64,000 nt of DNA from Artemia franciscana (GCF_032884065.1 NC_088867.1:1674001-1738000), one strand, 5' to 3'; shown: positions 1-11,809, counted from the stretch's first letter. Notes: generated from the sequence alone by a model not told the origin. Made by a program: numbers and translations.

Positions 1-242
1 TCCTGATTATTATAACAATTTTATTTTATTTTTGTATATTTCATTAGTGTTGTGAAAAATAAACGTTACCATCCAAAATACGCTTAGTTTCTAATAAAAC
101 ATAAATGACAAAATATAAATGAGAAGGTTTAAGGTTAGGGGGGGGGGACCAGTAGCCAAGCTCATGTTTATAATAAAATTGACCTATTTTAGGTTATACT
201 CCAGTATTTGTTTTAAGTTCCACTCGTTTTGGAATTTATTAA

Positions 243-245
<3 letters not shown>

Positions 246-335
<90 letters not shown>
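246..335. repeat. (TA)n microsatellite
   Basis: About 90 bases of uninterrupted TA dinucleotide, in the presumed intron before the first visible exon of gene D. The rest of 1-724 is AT-rich, and I see no other feature in it. Confidence 0.95.
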
Positions 336-338
<3 letters not shown>

Positions 339-599
339 TATATCTTATCTTCATGCTTGATGTGATTTCTTCTTTTTAAGTTTTGTTCTTTTGATAGATG
401 AGTTTTGATTCTTTGATATTAATTTCTGGTCGCTTTAATTAAAGTTATCTTTTATTTACACGATCCTAAGGAATTCCAACTTAACCAAAACAAAAGATCC
501 GCTTTCTTTTTCACTTGCAGAAATACTTTGAAAAATTAAAATCCCTGATCTGCTAATATACTGATGCAAATTTTAGGACTACAACATCTTGTCTGGCCA

Positions 600-1941
600 A
601 AAAATACGACTGCTAGTATAATGGTAAATATCTGAATCTTAAGTTTCTGTTCTTCCAGTTTCTTGTAAACTTTTGTTGTATATTACCTTCAAGGTTAATG
701 TTATAATTCAAGCATTTTTTTAAGGATTTATTCGACCAGTGTCAACAAGTTTATCCTCTGCATCGCATACATCTTCTTATAGGAGACCTGGTAAGTGTGT
801 GTCATAAAGCTTTTGATTTTTTTTACAAATAGAAATATGGGACAATATGAAAAAAAATAGACTGAGAATGCCTTACTCTAAAAGCTCAGAAACAACTGAT
901 TTATAAACAAACAAATTGTGATTTGAAACCCCTCCAACATATGCTCAAGGTTTTCAACCTTCAGAGGTCTTTAATTTATGTCAGAAGATGATTGAAGAAA
1001 AATAACAATGGAACTGGGAGGTGGAAACAAATTTTTCCAAAGTTTTGACTTATTCAGATCGTTTATTTTCCACCTGAAAAGAGTAGTATTCCAGTTTTTG
1101 GAAAAAAATTATGGTCCCGTTTTCGAGAAAAATTAACAGATTATCTGCAACCATATCAAATTTAATGAGAATTTAATGACATTTAACGCAATTTAATAAG
1201 TCAGGTAGACGGCAACAGTTAATTTTCTTCATTTGAACTTTCAGCGTCTTTCTTAGTTTATTCATCAAAAGAACTTTTTTGCCTTCTTTCATAATTTTTG
1301 TTCGTTTTTTTTCCAATATATACAATCAATCTTACAAAAACATCTTTGCCAAACCGGGGCAATAAGTCTAAGGATGCTTTTGTTCAAATAGGATATAAGA
1401 TATAGGTCTTGCAGTTTAATTCTCTGAAGCATTTTCGAAACATTTGTGCAATTTTATAACATTATCACTGATATATTTTAGAACTTACAGTAAAAAGTTG
1501 AATCATAAAATCATTTCCCAAAATAGCTAGAAAATTGTTGTTTTAGTGAAAATTATTCCACATTTTTTCTAGTGAAAATACTTAGAAAATCAATCTTTTG
1601 AAATCAGACTCACTAATGTCTTGAAATTTTTGGGGCCAAGAAGTTTTCTTTCAAAATCATCGGGCGTTAGACTAGCAATAAAAGTCACAACTGCAAGCTT
1701 TTCTTTCTCCAGTTTCTTGTAAAACATATGTTGTATATAGTCTGCTGGGTCACAACAATCCACCATTTAGACCTGGCTTGGATGAGAATAACCAAGGTAA
1801 CAGAACTAACCAAGCTTAAAAATTCATCCTCTATATTTGATAAATCATTTTATAATTCAAATATTTTTCATTTAGGGCTGTTCCGACCAGGTGCAGTAGG
1901 CTCTTCTTCTTCAATACATACGTCTTCTTCTACAAGACCTG
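600..1941 (+). repeat. Intragenic tandem duplication of exon plus upstream intron
   Basis: The block before exon 725-790 (a pyrimidine tract with CCAGTTTCTTGTAAA at about 656, then TTGTATAT and TATAATTCAA) recurs before exon 1876-1941, where CCAGTTTCTTGTAAA lies at about 1711. Each block ends in a 66-nt exon. The repeat distance is about 1.15 kb. The intron parts are much more diverged than the exons, so the duplication is not recent. Confidence 0.6.
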
Positions 1942-4900
1942 GTAAGTTTCAGTTTGCAAGATATTCACCTGTTTTGAACTAAAAATACACAGAAGTGTGA
2001 AAATAAAATAAAAACAAGAAAGAAAATATAACTTCTTTAAGGTTAAATTGTCAGAAAAAAATGGTTACATAAGGAAATATTTATGAAAGAGGGAGAATTG
2101 GAACAGAAATTTTTTTTATCCGTGAAATTTTAGACGAATAAAGAATCTTCTTTCAAAAGATTCAATTGACAAACTTTTAGGGATGACTTCCCCAGGAAGA
2201 TCATTCCAGATCAAAGGGTACCGTTGGATGCAGACATTCTTCATGTACTTTGTTTTCGGCTTGCCAGCCTAAAGATAACTCGACCGAACTGTGTGCCTTC
2301 GTGTGTGTCTTGTTAGTTGGACAATTGGAGGCAAATTACACGAAAGCTCTAGAGAAGGAGGTAGATTTGTCCGCTTGTAGGAAACACCTTTCGACTGCTA
2401 CATCAAACTTCTCGATAACAAAGTCATGGGGAACAACTAAACCTGGTCTATTTGCCCTATTTCGCATCTTTTGATGTGGCCCAGCAATGTTTCCAGACTA
2501 CCAGAATGCAGCAGGCAAAAATAATTAGCAGTGGATCTGATCCGAAAGTGGGATGATCGAGGGGATTGCTAGAAGGCTTTCGCAGCCAGAAGACATCTCC
2601 AACTTTCTTTTGCGGAGGCTCACACTTGATCAAGGTGAGTGTGCCAAAAGAGATTTTTATAGAAAGGGATTCGAAGGAGACGAAGCTTGTCAACTTTCTT
2701 TATAGCTCCGTTCAAGAAGATTAAGCTCTAATGTATAAACTGTGCTTTTGATTGGCACATGATCAACTCTTTTGTTTTCGATGCTTTTATTCTGACTATC
2801 CCAGAGTCAGACCACTTTTAAACATGCAAAAGATCTGTCGGTTGTGGTAGGAAGGCATTAATTGGGCCATCATGTTTTAGGGTGACGAAATATGTTGTGG
2901 TGTCATCGCTGAAGCAATACTGAGGTCTTGCAAAGTTGTCTCTCATGTCACTTATGGAAAGATTGAAAAGTATAGGTCCCAATATATTACTTTAGGATGT
3001 GGCTGCCCTTATTGGTTATTCGAGGGATTAGAAACCAGAGAGTGATTATTAAGAAGGCTTTTAATCGGCTTTAACATATACCATTGGAAATCATAAACGC
3101 AAAAACTCTTCAATAGGCCACGATACCATACTCTGCAGAAAGGTTTAACAATGTCAAATGGCAATAACCTGCTGTGGTATTCTGTCCCCAAAAGTATCAT
3201 CCAATCCTGGTGGTGGACCACTACGCAGTCAAGTTTCGAACGCTTCTGGCAAAATCTATATTGGTGGTCGCTTAAAACTTCATTCTACTCCAGGTACTTA
3301 TATAGTAAATAATTTGAAACCTCTCCGTAATCCTTCAAAATACAGGTCTAAAAGAGTCCAAGCTTATTGGACAACCTTCTCATTTAGGTATAGAAATGAC
3401 TTAGGCAGACTTCGAAATGCGTTGAAAGATTCCTCAGGAAAAAAACAGACGAAAAAGCGATGACAAAAGGTTAAATCAAGACTGCAGGTGTTCAAGACAA
3501 TATTAGGTAAATTGTCAGGATCCATGGATTTAGTCACATCAAAACTCTGTATAATGCAAAGTATATTAGGAGTGAAATTGTTCACACAATCAAGGCCACG
3601 ATCAATTTAATTTGGGAAACAGGGATTCTATTTACTTTCGTCTTCGATATTTGAGAGTTTGAGAAAAGCCATGGTAAGAGCTTCCATTTTTTTCTACGGT
3701 TCTTGGACAATACTTCGGTCACTAATTTTTAGTGAAAGAATCAAAGCTCTTTGGAACGACGGTAAGGCCTTTTTGACAACTTTTCAGTAGATCCTAGCAG
3801 AGGTATTTTGGACCTTGGAAGGAAATTTCTCTTTGGATTGAACACGTACCTTTTGTTTTATTCGGATAATATTTTGAGAGGATGGATGCTGAACCAAGGT
3901 TTGTCCTTAGTGTATGCCTAGGTCTACTTTTAGGGGATGTAACTTGTGATAAAGTCGAAAATGGCCTGCTGGTACCTTGATACAAATTTTCCCGGGACCT
4001 TAAAGGAGGAAGACTTTCCATTTCTGAAAAGTAGGTGCTTTTCTTAACCCATATCAGTCTCCTCTTTTATTGCCAGATTTGTTGCAATTGCTTTAGAGAA
4101 GGATGAAAACCAAGATTTCCGTATGCAATAACGGCTAATGGTCTCTTTTGAAGGCATGAGTGTTAACCCTAAAGAAATCTGGGTGATCCATAAGATCATC
4201 CATGAGTCTTAACCTTAAAAGAATCTGGATGATCCATAAATACATATTGACAAGGTGGACCATTTGCTCCATAACGGGTGTTAAATACAGGTAGAAGAGA
4301 ATGTTTATTGGTTTTAAGTTTGAGTCTATGTTAGGTACCCTACTGGAGTTGGTAAATAATTAGTGGTCGGCCATTTTTGAAGGAAATTTAATTCTTTCCC
4401 AGTATATAAGTGCGCAAAAGTTTGACTGTCTGCCCAAATTCTTAAGAACGTCTCTTAAAACCCAAGGGCTGTCTAATTAGAATATGAGGCTTGTTAGTGC
4501 TAAGAACTTTAGTATGAAGAGCAGGGTATTGAAGAGGGGACAATTCCTCCATATATGAATAATTTCTGTCATTTTTGGGCTTAGTGCTGCCCCTAACTTT
4601 CAGTAAAAGAAACTAGATTGTTTTAGTAGTCTTTTGTTTTGATTTAATTTCTGATCGTTTAAACAATGCCAGGAAATCAATGCACCTCCACGGATTCTTT
4701 TGAGGTACGACTGTTTCATGGTTAGTTACATTTTGTAAAAGGGACATCTGCATGTCTTTTCTACCAAGATTAATTTCTCCAGCAGCCCCCCCCCATGATT
4801 CTTATAAAAAAAATTGATAAAATTTATCTCTAATATCATGTTACTTCGATTACTCTTGATTACAATTTAAAACCGTATTGCATCTGTCTCTTGCTTAGAT

Positions 4901-7868
4901 TATGTCAAATCGCTTTGTATATATCGATTTAGATTTTAAAATAAAGTCATTTATTATTGTAGCCTACCATGTATGACACCATTATTCACTTTATATTTGA
5001 AGATGCAGTTTTTTTTTAATATTCTTTTTTTTTGCATATTATTGTTTACATTCTTTTATTACAATGTATTACTATTCATTGTTTTCTACTACAATATTTC
5101 AGTAGCTTCAATTGGCACTGGGCATTGCAACTTCCTTTCAATTAAGCCTTGAACAATTTTAATTGAAATATAGAAAAAAATAATATACCTGAACAAAATT
5201 TATTTTATGTTTTGGTTCTGGTTGTTCTTGGTCACGCTATGACGGTGAAGTCCTTGCAATCCCCTCTATTGACATTGAAATTGACAACTCTTTGCCATTC
5301 AAATTGAAGTTTAAAGTTTTAAAAATATGAAGTTTAAAGCTCAGTAAAAAAAAAGCTCATTTATTGTATTTGTTATTCAAAATAATGTTCAACTTTCAAA
5401 AATTAGCGTCTCCAAAGTATTTTCCTGTAGATATAATTTTGAAAACTTACGTAATGCAGTATCTTAGAGTAATTTTTATGTGAATTGTTTTCATCTGAAA
5501 TACGAAGGAATGGCATTTGTTTACCTCTTATTTACGATAGTTAATTAAAATGTTCTAACTATAAGTTCGATTAAGTTCAAGAGTAATAAAATAAAAATGG
5601 GAAATTTTCGACTAGCAAAAGTAAAGACTACAATTAAAGCAACAAAAAGATCTTTCAGCATAGTCTATCTCTGCCCAATATTGACAATGAACTTTGAATC
5701 TCCTCTACAACAAAAATGAGCAAATGCTCTAACCCAATGGTTCCAAAACGATTTTTGCCCATACACAATCTAGGCATTTCTAAAATCCTGATGCCCCGCT
5801 TGTGATATTTAAATTTTGTTACTCAAAATTACACGCGTACTCACCTGAAGAAAGCATTTATACTATCGTTTGTCTCTTTTGCTCATTAAATGCATACGAA
5901 TACATACGCTAGAGTATACTGTGACGAAAGGTATATGTGCTGTACATGACGCTGCAAAATATTCTCACGCTCCACCGGTTGGGCCTGTCCCCCGCGTTAG
6001 GAATCAGGGCTCAAACCCAAAGTTAACTGGACAAATAGGCTTTTTTCTCGCAATGCACCACGAATAAAATGCTTTATGTAGCACAGTAGCCTTAAACAAC
6101 AACAACACTTTCAGTCCATGTGTTTTCAAAGGCAACGCTAAACAACTTATTATCATAATTACCAAGAGCAAGAGCTTTGTTCAGGAGAGGGATTTTTTGT
6201 ATGCATACAACACTGTTAATACAATGCATGACGTCATTTCATTTCACGTCGTGACGTCATGACCCAGCAAAATACCAAACACCAAAATAAACCGAAAATA
6301 TGTAGCACACTAACCTTAAATATCAACAACACTTTCAGCTCACTTGTTTCTGAAAGGCAACGCTAAACTAACTATTTACAATTACCAACAGCAAAACCTT
6401 GAGCAAATAGAGTGAATTTTTGTCTGTATGCAAAACCTTTAACATTTGATTTTTGTCTTTTTCAAAATTAAGGCTAGAGTACACTTAGCCAAAGGGTACG
6501 TGTCTTGCTTATGACCCACCAAAATATTCCCATGCTCCACCTGTGGGGCCTGTGCCCCGTGTTTGGCAGTACAGTTAAAACCTCAGGACAATTGGACGAA
6601 TTTTTTTTTTCTCACAATGCACCAAAAATAGAATGCTTTATGTAAGACGGTGACCTTAAACAACAACAAAACCTTCAGTTCACATGTTTTGAAAGGCAAA
6701 GCTAAGCTAATTATTCACAATTACCAAGAGCAAAAGCATTGGTAAAGAGAGGGAATTTTTGTTGCCTGTATGCAACACCTTTAATACAATGCATGACGTG
6801 ATTTCAGTAATATAATGTTTCTTTTTGCTCTTTAAATGTATATGAATGTAACGAAATTTATATGATTTTTTTCCAAAATTAAGGCTAGAGTATAGTTAAC
6901 CAAAGGATACACGTCCTGCATATAACCCACAAAAATTTTCCCAAGTCACACTAGTGGGACCTGTGTCCCTGTTGGGCGTCACAAGCTAAAACCCGATGAC
7001 AATTATACCAAAGGTTTTTTTTTCTCACGATGTACCGAGAAGAGTAAGATCAGGACCCAGGGGAGGGATCAGAAAAACTTGTTCACTGCATAAACTCTAT
7101 TGGTTTGAAGTTCCAGCTTTAGAACCACTATCCTTCTTCATTGTCGTTCTAATGTCCCTTTCATTCAAAAAAGAAATGAAGTGTTTGTAAGATTTACACC
7201 GGATAATACACAGGATTATAGCTATAATGCTTTATTGCTATATATTATGATAGGTACATACTTTAACACGAGCATTTTTCTAACGAAAGTAAAACAGTTC
7301 AAAATATGGATGATAGCTTTTTATTGACAGTGAATAAATATAAAATTATTTAACTGGATATTTCGAACACATATAAAGTGTTCATCATCAGCAGTAGAAC
7401 TAAGCAGTAAGACTGTCTTTTAGTTTTACTGCTGATGATGAACACTATATATGTGTTCGAAATATCCAGTTAAATAATTTTATATCTATTCACTGTCAAT
7501 AAAAAGGTATCATCCCTATTTGAACTGTTTTACTTTCGTCATGGAAAGGCAGTGTGGTCTTCGAAGTTATCTAAGCTTTTTTCTTGCGTTAAAGCTATAT
7601 TTGAAAGGCATATGTACATATTTTTTCCGTATATAAGGATGCAGTTCTATTGGACGTTTCAAAACTATCAATGTTTGCTTATTCTGTATTACTTCCCACT
7701 TATGTTTACATTTACAACCCATTGTTTACTTTTTTTATGCATAAAAGCATGCAACATCAGATAAATCCATATTCTATTCAAAAGAATCACGAATCCTTTA
7801 TATTTTCAGGCATTGGTGGTTTCCACCGCCCTGGCCTTCTCCGACCAACAACTGGATTTAGAGGATAA
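725..7868 (+). CDS. Gene D: small secreted-type protein, 3' part (exons 725-790, 1876-1941, 7810-7868)
   Basis: Three exons with good splice borders are visible; the 5' end lies before the window. Exon 725-790 (after AAG, before GTAAGT) encodes GFIRP...HTSSYRRP. Exon 1876-1941 (after TTTAG, before GTAAGT) encodes GLFRPG...HTSSSTRP. The last exon 7810-7868 (after TTTTCAG) encodes GIGGFHRPGLLRPTTGFRG and a TAA stop. All junctions are phase 1, so the frame stays open through all three. The first two exons are both 66 nt and alike, so they are a tandem exon duplication. The GGF..RP and HTSSS wording resembles the third exon of genes A-minus and A-plus, which suggests a divergent member of the same family. 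The last intron is full of repeats: a LINE, a complex tandem repeat and a foldback. No cysteine or known domain is visible. Function unknown. Exons could be missing between 1941 and 7810. Confidence 0.6.
2250..4100 (-). mobile_element. Degraded non-LTR retrotransposon (LINE) with reverse-transcriptase remnant
   Basis: Read on the minus strand, pieces of a LINE reverse transcriptase appear in the right order. An early palm stretch reads SMDPDNLPNIVLNTC at about 3500. A FDIV...YRGLLKS stretch lies at about 3130. GPILFNLSISDM lies near 2970. The catalytic-loop relative FSDDTTTY lies near 2910. A KASKTKELIMC stretch lies near 2770, and KLRLLRIPFYKNL near 2690. These match the usual order of RT motifs in jockey/CR1-like LINEs. 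Several stops and frame changes show it is dead. The 5' part (3794-4021 frame) is not recognisable. It lies antisense in the last intron of gene D. Confidence 0.65.
4495..4690 (+). repeat. F1 element, old right-end fragment
   Basis: Contains diverged forms of the F1 right-arm text (AAGAGCAGGGTATTGAAGAGG, then CATATATGAATAATTTCTG and CTTTCAGTAAA). Between 4690 and 5850 I see only AT-rich sequence with no gene. Confidence 0.5.
5850..7030. repeat. Complex tandem repeat array
   Basis: Two sub-blocks each occur three times. One reads GCTCCACC..GGGCCTGT..CCC (near 5970, 6531 and 6939). The other reads CCTTAAAC/TAACAACA..CTTTCAG (near 6092, 6313 and 6653) and is followed by AAAGGCAA(C/A)GCTAA and ACAATTACCAA. 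The spacing is irregular (220-560 bases), so whole units were duplicated and then partly deleted. No coding potential. It lies in the last intron of gene D. Confidence 0.75.
7348..7400 (-). ncRNA. Hammerhead-ribozyme-like motif (minus strand)
   Basis: Mirror copy of the motif at 7423-7475. On the minus strand it reads CTGATGA, a base, GAACAC, a 7-base loop, GTGTTC, GAAATATC, CAGTTAAAT. Core and stem II are intact. Stem I keeps ACTG:CAGT, but the outer pairs are weaker. Confidence 0.5.
7423..7475 (+). ncRNA. Hammerhead-ribozyme-like motif (plus strand)
   Basis: In order: GTTTTACTG (7423-7431), the core CTGATGA (7432-7438), one extra base, stem II GAACAC (7440-7445) paired to GTGTTC (7453-7458) around a 7-base AT loop, core GAAA (7459-7462), TATC ending at 7466, then CAGTTAAAT (7467-7475). 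The last block pairs with the first, with one U-U mismatch and one end wobble, and forms stem I. Stem III is reduced to almost nothing, as reported for hammerheads of Penelope-like elements. The expected cut is after TATC. Activity is inferred from the sequence only. Confidence 0.6.
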
Positions 7869-8237
7869 GCCGTTCCCCTGACGTAACCGCAAGCCCATTG
7901 GTTGCAAAAATGCTGAAATCTCGTATTCTGTGCTTTATTCTGAAAACTTTACTCTGCACAATATATTCTAAAACTTTGTTCTGAGCAACATAACTCGCTT
8001 ACAATATATGATCAAAAAATAATTGCTGTTTCTAGATTAGGATTTATGTTTTCTTCAACCTTAATGTCCAGGAACTTTTTTTATCGATATTATATCGGAC
8101 TAAGTGCTTCTTCCACTTTCCCCGAATTTTTGGGAATTTCCCAAAAATTCCAGGAAATCACCGAAAAAATAATGTTCTCCAAATCCCCGAAAACTCCCCA
8201 AATATTTTCTTTTCCCTTGACCTACCAGAAAATAGAG

Positions 8238-8546
8238 TTAGTGGAAGGGTAACTGTTCATTCCATAATTTTAATACTCTTTTGCACCTTTGTACTATGGA
8301 ACGCTGGTGAACGCAAGATATTGAAAACTCCATTTTGCAAACCAAACTGGAAATGAAACGATTGAATGCGGATTCCTCCTCTTTTATTATAAATATACGA
8401 ATGGCAAAAATGTTGTCATGTGTCAGGCTAATGGGACTGCCAAAGAAGAAGCTACGATTATCTCTAGACTTAAAATTTAATAGTAAGCCAATTTTGTCAT
8501 CCTCTAGTAATTTTTCTAGCTGTTCATCCTTTTTTAAATCGCTCAT
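8238..8546 (-). CDS. Unidentified 102-residue open reading frame
   Basis: An uninterrupted frame starts MSDLKKDEQLEKLLEDDK and runs 102 residues. The N-terminal 25 residues are charged and helix-like. The middle has a hydrophobic patch (NIFAIRIFII), and the end is basic (VQRCKRVLKLWNEQ). I recognise no domain. There is no nearby TATA/TCAGT promoter and no convincing splice site. It could be an exon, a retrocopy fragment or chance, since the opposite strand also has an 85-codon frame here. No function is proposed. Confidence 0.2.
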   Translation of the reverse strand: MSDLKKDEQLEKLLEDDKIGLLLNFKSRDNRSFFFGSPISLTHDNIFAIRIFIIKEEESAFNRFISSLVCKMEFSISCVHQRSIVQRCKRVLKLWNEQLPFH

Positions 8547-8675
8547 TCCTATTTTGGTTACGGCACACCAAAAACAAAATACTTTGAAGTGATTTTCATT
8601 GCTTTATTTTATATGATAATAGACCAAACTAATATCTGATGATTTTATCTCTATTCAGAATTTAATGTTCTATGA

Positions 8676-9835
8676 TAGTTATCAGATAGCCCATGGTAAC
8701 AAACTGTAAGTAAGGAGGAACCTGGCTCGATAGTAACCATAACTCTAGAAAACAACAGACATATCAAAAGGTTTGGCTTATTATGTTGGTACCAAATATG
8801 TAAGATACTTCAAGTTAAGCATTACTCTTCAAAGACTACGAGCCTGGGAAAATTTGCTTAATTTTTGAAAAAAGGAGAAAACACTCCCTAAAAACCTCAA
8901 AGAACCTTAACAAAAATAACATCATCAGATTCAGCGCATAAGAGAAGCGACTATATAGGGTTAAAGCCCCTATGTGCAGAAATACAGACTTTCGAAGAAG
9001 ATGTAGTTTTTCCATGAGGATGGCAAATATGCCCCTTTCCGCGTTCTTTCCCCTCAAAATTGTAGGGTAAAAATTTGAAGATACCGTAGGCATTTTGTTC
9101 AGCATAGCTGAGAGACCCAATGACTTTGCCTTTGGAGTTAATTTGACCTCCCACAGCCCCTGGGGAAAGGTCTTGAAAATATATAATTTGCCCTTTGTTT
9201 ACGTATAATACCTGTTATTTGGAAGTAAGCAGTCTTTTTTCGGGTAAAGGATTGAATTTTCTGCTGGAGGATTTTCTACAGGGACAACTTTCCATTAGGA
9301 GGGATATTTACTGGGGATAAAATTTTGAGGGGCAATTTTTCACCGGGGGGATTAGCCTAAACAAAATTCTTTTTATTTATTTTAAGTTCCTCTTTGTAAA
9401 CCCAATCTTACGCGTGGAGATGTTAAGGGTAATTTCCAAGATAAATTTTTACGTTATTAAATTGTCTGGACGATTTTTCCGGGGAGAGGAATAATTTATC
9501 CGTGGAGGTGGAGCTGGATTTTCTGGCATTTAAAAAACCATCCCGTCTGAAAGTACGCCTAAAGAGCAACATTAAAATGAACAAAAAATATTACATACAT
9601 GAAGAGGATTGCCCCCTCTTTCTTTATGCTTAAGTTTGAATTTAGTCCTGATTCCGCAAGACTGACTCCGGAAACACAATTGTAGTTTAAATAGAATAGA
9701 AGCTTCAGTACTAAAAAACTTCAAGAATAGTCGGCTGTTTAGAGGGGGCAGTCCCCTTATTATGCTATTGTTTCTATTCGTTTTAATTTTTAATGCTGCT
9801 CCTTGCTTTCATGTTATTTTCTAATTAATTTCTTA
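8676..9835 (+). repeat. F1 element, old diverged copy
   Basis: The left end at about 8684 (CCCATGGTAACAAACTG, AGTAAGGAGGAACCTGGCTC) and the right end (TTTTAATGCTGCTCCTTGCTTTCA near 9790) match F1 with many substitutions. The middle follows F1 order (ACTTTCCATTAGGAGG, CACCGGGGGG). An F1 relative older than the copies at 12-18 kb. Confidence 0.6.
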
Positions 9836-10101
9836 GTGTAAGTTCATGTTTGCTTACCAAAAATTATTCACTAATTTGGAGAAATCATGCCACTTGTTAT
9901 TTCTCTGCATGCGATTTTTGCCTTTCTATAATTTATTTCTAATACTATCTACTGTAGTACATAGTATATACTATAGTATATACCATTTCTATACTATATA
10001 ATGACATAAAAGTCTCGTTTTCGGGCTAAGAGAACTAAGCAGCAAACATAATATAAACCCTAAAGCAATGAAGCACCAGAGAGTAATTCAGTCTTTTTTT
10101 T

Positions 10102-10449
10102 TTAATTTGAAAACTGTTTTGAGGTTTTGTCCGCAATATCACCTATATTCGTATTTAGCTCTAGATTCCAATTGCGTACTCTGGCTTTAAAAACTACTCT
10201 GTTAAAAACTTGATTTACTACGCGGATCCAAGCCCTACTTGAGCCTGAAAACGAAGCTATAACCGATTTTGGCTCCCAAATTTTTTCAAAAACCAATTTT
10301 TTCAATTTTTTCAAATTTGTTCCTTTTTGAATTTGCCCCTGAATCTTGGACTTGTCCCCAAACCATTCCTCAGTTTTTAAAACTTGTTCCCGAATTTTCA
10401 GACTTGAGAGTGAAAGTCCTGATTGGAGTTCACGGAGTTTATGATGCAA
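10102..10449 (-). other. Open frame of 115 codons over a simple-sequence stretch, probably not a gene
   Basis: The frame is open, but its DNA at 10285-10410 is built of repeated TTTTTTCAA and CTTGTCCC/GTTCCC-like words, which can keep a frame open by chance. It has no splice sites, promoter or recognisable domain. Listed only so that 9836-10619 is not left blank; I see nothing else there. Confidence 0.15.
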
Positions 10450-10619
10450 GTTGAAAATATTAGTGGTTCATCAAAATAGCACCTGAAGTCCTAAAACAAA
10501 GAGGTTTGAGAGCAATGTCTACAATTATAAAAACATTTAATTTTCGATTTATACCTAAAGAAAAAAGATGCAAAATTAGGTTTGTTTACAATTGTGAATA
10601 TTGGATACGTTTTTAGGAG

Positions 10620-11094
10620 AAATTCAATTGCCCTCCAATTATTTGGTCACTTATAAAGAGCCCTAGAACTTCAAATTTCCCTTCGAATAAACACTCTCGA
10701 GATATTCTTGGACCACTGGATCGATACGATGAACTCTGGGAAAAAATAAACAACATATAAGCACACATCAGTGATCTTTTTTATGATAAAAGATTACAAA
10801 ATTCCACATTTTTGGATATAGGAGCTTGAAACCTTTATAGTAGGTTTTCTGGTGGTGTGATTTTCTTTAAGATTATATCACTTTTAGGCGTTTTTTTTTT
10901 TCAAAAATTAGGCAAATTTTCTTAGGCTCTTAACTTTTTTAAGGGTAAGACTAAACTTGATGAAACTTATATATTAGAAATTAACATAAAAATCCAATTC
11001 TTTTGATATATATTTATTAGTATCATAATTTTGTTTTTAGAGTTTTGGTTACTATTGAGCCGGGTCGCTCCTTACTTAAGGTCGAACAAACTGT
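10620..11094 (-). repeat. F1 element, old left-part copy
   Basis: Minus-oriented F1 text ends with TACTATTGAGCCGGGTCGCTCCTTACT at about 11050-11077, followed by a damaged terminal hairpin. The inner parts match the first 450 bases of the younger copies. The right half is missing. Confidence 0.6.
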
Positions 11095-11164
11095 TAGATT
11101 AGTACGAAATGCGGATGCATGAATTTTTCATAATTAATTTGATTAATTAGGTGACAATTTTTGC

Positions 11165-11240
11165 GATTAATATTGGCCTAAGGCGACTCGGTGCTGCGGT
11201 GAACTGTTAGTAGTAGTAACAGTAGTAAAGGTAATTCGCT
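11165..11240 (+). mobile_element. LINE 3' end fragment
   Basis: GGCCTAAGGCGACTCGGTGC encodes the GLRRLGA.. C-terminal wording seen in the pieces at 50.8 and 63.8 kb, and it is followed by a (TAG/TAA)n-like tail (TAGTAGTAGTAACAGTAGTA). This is a short 5'-truncated insertion. Around it (11240-11809) I see only AT-rich sequence. Confidence 0.5.
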
Positions 11241-11809
11241 AATTTAAAGGTAAATAAGCTAATCATACTAATCTATGTGATATAATTAATCTATTTTACT
11301 GGTTGAATTCTGAATAATATAAAAAATTTGCCCTGCTGTTAGGGATGATATGTTATGACTAAGTAAGGAAGACAATCCTTTCCCTAACAGTTTTCTCATC
11401 AAGCTAGTGTGATTAAACTAATTAAAATAATTTGTTTGATTACTCAAGTTTTCTACATTTGCAAAAAAAAATATTTAAGTTACACTCTCTGTTTGGACTA
11501 AGACGTTTTTAATGCATTAAAAACCCTCTATATTGAACGACATAATAGGGAAATCATCAAATTAAATCTCAATTTCGTGCTAATCAAACTTTTGTCGCTA
11601 ATTTTAAGTTCTTTTTTTCTATTTTTGGCTCTATGACTCAAACTCAGTAGCCTTGGCTACGATCAAGTAAAGAATTCAACTCCAGTGTGTCTGACGATCA
11701 AAATTAAAATTTAGATGGCTTCACCAATTCAAGCAATAGAAAAATGATTCAGAGACAAGGTAAAAAATTATTTTACTAAAGATACGTAAGTAAAAAAAAA
11801 AAGAAAAGT

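Larger units (their letters stand above)
7283..7539. mobile_element. Palindromic foldback repeat carrying two hammerhead-like motifs
   Basis: Two arms of about 120 nt (7283-7402 and 7420-7539) are inverted copies with only a few mismatches, and they meet at a short centre. The ends read ACGAAAGTAAAACAGTTCAA and its complement. No clear target-site duplication is visible. Each arm carries a CTGATGA...GAAATATC motif facing outward (see the ncRNA entries). Such motifs are known from the terminal repeats of Penelope-like retroelements, so this may be a non-autonomous or rearranged derivative of one. A simple foldback MITE is the alternative. Confidence 0.7.

Noticed and set aside
119-379. Open frame with a long IYIYIY run (and similar ones at 22188, 24238, 24335, 30644 and 36654)
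   Set aside because: These are translations of (TA)n microsatellites, not genes.
3158-3463. 101-codon plus-strand frame, with IGGRLKLHSTPG resembling gene D exons
   Set aside because: Entering it from gene D needs phase 1, but the available acceptor gives another phase, and the minus strand here is LINE reverse transcriptase. Kept as a coincidence.
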